This document shows positions 63,326-64,000 of a stretch of 64,000 bases of DNA, piece after piece. Made by a program: the position numbers and the translations under genes. Positions within the stretch are counted from its first letter, which is position 1; every line of letters begins with the position of its first letter. A model generated the notes under the pieces. It did no database searches, had not been told where the DNA came from, and worked only from the letters and a program-made list of their open reading frames with translations. Origin of the DNA: Pacificispira sp033344895 (lineage in GTDB: Bacteria > Pseudomonadota > Alphaproteobacteria > UBA8366 > Aestuariispiraceae); assembly GCA_965229685.1 (NCBI GenBank), contig OZ245920.1:1054001-1118000 (forward strand), in the 5' to 3' direction.

Positions 63326-63402
63326 TGGTCGGAGTGGCTGGATTTGAACCAACGACCCCTGCCTCCCGAAGACAGTGCTCTACCAGGCTGAGCTACACTC
63401 CG
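63326..63402 (-). tRNA. tRNA-Pro (CGG)
   Basis: A 77-base cloverleaf including an encoded CCA end. Acceptor stem CGGAGTG / CACTCCG, D arm with GCTC / GAGC, anticodon stem CTGTC / GGCAG, loop TTCGGGA giving anticodon CGG (63366-63368), T loop TTCAAAT. Followed by a strong terminator. Confidence 0.96.
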
Positions 63403-63592
63403 GCGTGGTGCATCGGCATTTTCGAGAGGGGCGGTCGGGTCCGTCCCTTGCCGAAGCGGATCGGCTTATAACGCCCCGATTGCCCCGACGCAAGACACGG
63501 ATTGTTCACGAAACACGGAATTTTCATTTTCCTGCGATGCGCCTAGTCTGCGCGCCATTCAGGGGAAAACGAAAGATCGGACGGTGACGGCG

Positions 63593-64000
63593 ATGACGGA
63601 TTTTGCGAAGGCGGTGATTTCCTACTGGTTCGGGGAATTGACGCGGAATGACTGGTTCGAGGTGAACGAAACCGTCGATCAGACGATTCGGGAGAGGTTC
63701 GGCGCCCTGCGCGAACGTCTGGCCGGCGATCCCGATTCCGCGTTCGCCGCGGCCGAGACGGCGCAGGGTGCGCTGGCGGTGCTGATTGTGCTGGACCAGT
63801 TTTCGCGCAATCTGCATCGCGGCACGGCGGAAGCCTTTGCCGCCGATCCCCTGGCCCGGGATATTGCGCGCCGTGCCATCGTACGCGGCCAGCACCTGGA
63901 TCCGGACCTCCCGGAGATGGCCGGCCAGTTCTTCATTCTGCCGTTCGAGCACAGCGAAAACCTCGCGGATCAGGACTGGTGCTGTGCCTTCTGTGAGGTC
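63593..64000 (+). CDS. DUF924 family protein, 5' part
   Basis: The visible 136 residues match the DUF924 family: VISYWFGELTRNDWFEV, a RERFGALRERLAG segment, LAVLIVLDQFSRNLHRGT and the start of the HSENLADQ region. The reading frame is still open at the window edge. A GTG nine bases upstream is an alternative start. Function of the family is unknown. Confidence 0.87.
   Translation, partial: MTDFAKAVISYWFGELTRNDWFEVNETVDQTIRERFGALRERLAGDPDSAFAAAETAQGALAVLIVLDQFSRNLHRGTAEAFAADPLARDIARRAIVRGQHLDPDLPEMAGQFFILPFEHSENLADQDWCCAFCEV

Overview
The window is GC-rich, densely coding chromosomal DNA of an alphaproteobacterium, most likely Rhodospirillales-like and marine. The evidence is the gene order dapF-mtaB-ftsY and ffh-rpsP-rimM-trmD-rplS, leuC/leuD with a small gene between them, a GTTC-N7-GTTC type LexA site, a Mcd/Mcl (ethylmalonyl-CoA type) enzyme pair, and a dmdA-acuI pair for dimethylsulfoniopropionate (DMSP) use. 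No species can be named from the sequence alone.

Layout. 1-6.3 kb: 3' part of ileS, then lspA, a DUF3035/BamF-like lipoprotein and two M16 peptidases (one catalytic, one degenerate). 6.4-9.2 kb: a GNAT gene, then a leftward operon of two phage-tail-collar-like proteins flanked by two DUF6916-like proteins. 9.7-22.9 kb: a rightward cluster with a 2396-residue repetitive adhesin-like protein (LEPR motif, DUF4347, cadherin-like repeats), a TolC lipoprotein, two HlyD-type adaptors (one with a GAF-like head) and an M50 metalloprotease fused to an adaptor domain. No ABC ATPase is present, so this looks like a non-canonical export system and is the most interesting part of the window. 23-25.2 kb: dmdA-acuI. 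25.6-30.3 kb: response regulator with an HPt-like tail, ilvC, a chemoreceptor and a GNAT. 30.3-33.9 kb (leftward): ftsY, mtaB, dapF and an XRE regulator. 34.2-37.9 kb: SRP/ribosome operon. 38.3-40.5 kb: leuC, a 56-residue ORF, leuD. 40.7-43.3 kb: VOC protein, then an ECF sigma/anti-sigma/CpxP-like/EF-hand module. 43.4-49.3 kb: Sua5-type enzyme, ParA-like ATPase, DUF1835 protein, SDR, 2OG-oxygenase-like protein and mmsA.

49.6-50.8 kb is an AT-richer islet with unrecognised small genes. 50.8-54.9 kb (leftward) holds a MaoC/Mcd-type hydratase, a caspase-like/Sel1 protein and a malyl-CoA lyase-type gene. 55-62 kb carries a DMT transporter, PdxY, an MttB-family methyltransferase without an in-frame amber codon, an amidohydrolase, a PAS protein and an AGCS symporter. 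The right end has an AAA ATPase with a LexA-type box upstream, a decayed sulfatase-modifying-factor fragment beside a tRNA-Pro(CGG) gene, and the 5' part of a DUF924 gene.

Most of the window is housekeeping. The accessory features worth attention are the ABC-less adhesin export cluster with its divergent tail-collar operon, the DMSP pair, the islet, the caspase-like gene inserted between two CoA-pathway genes, and the tRNA-linked gene remnant.
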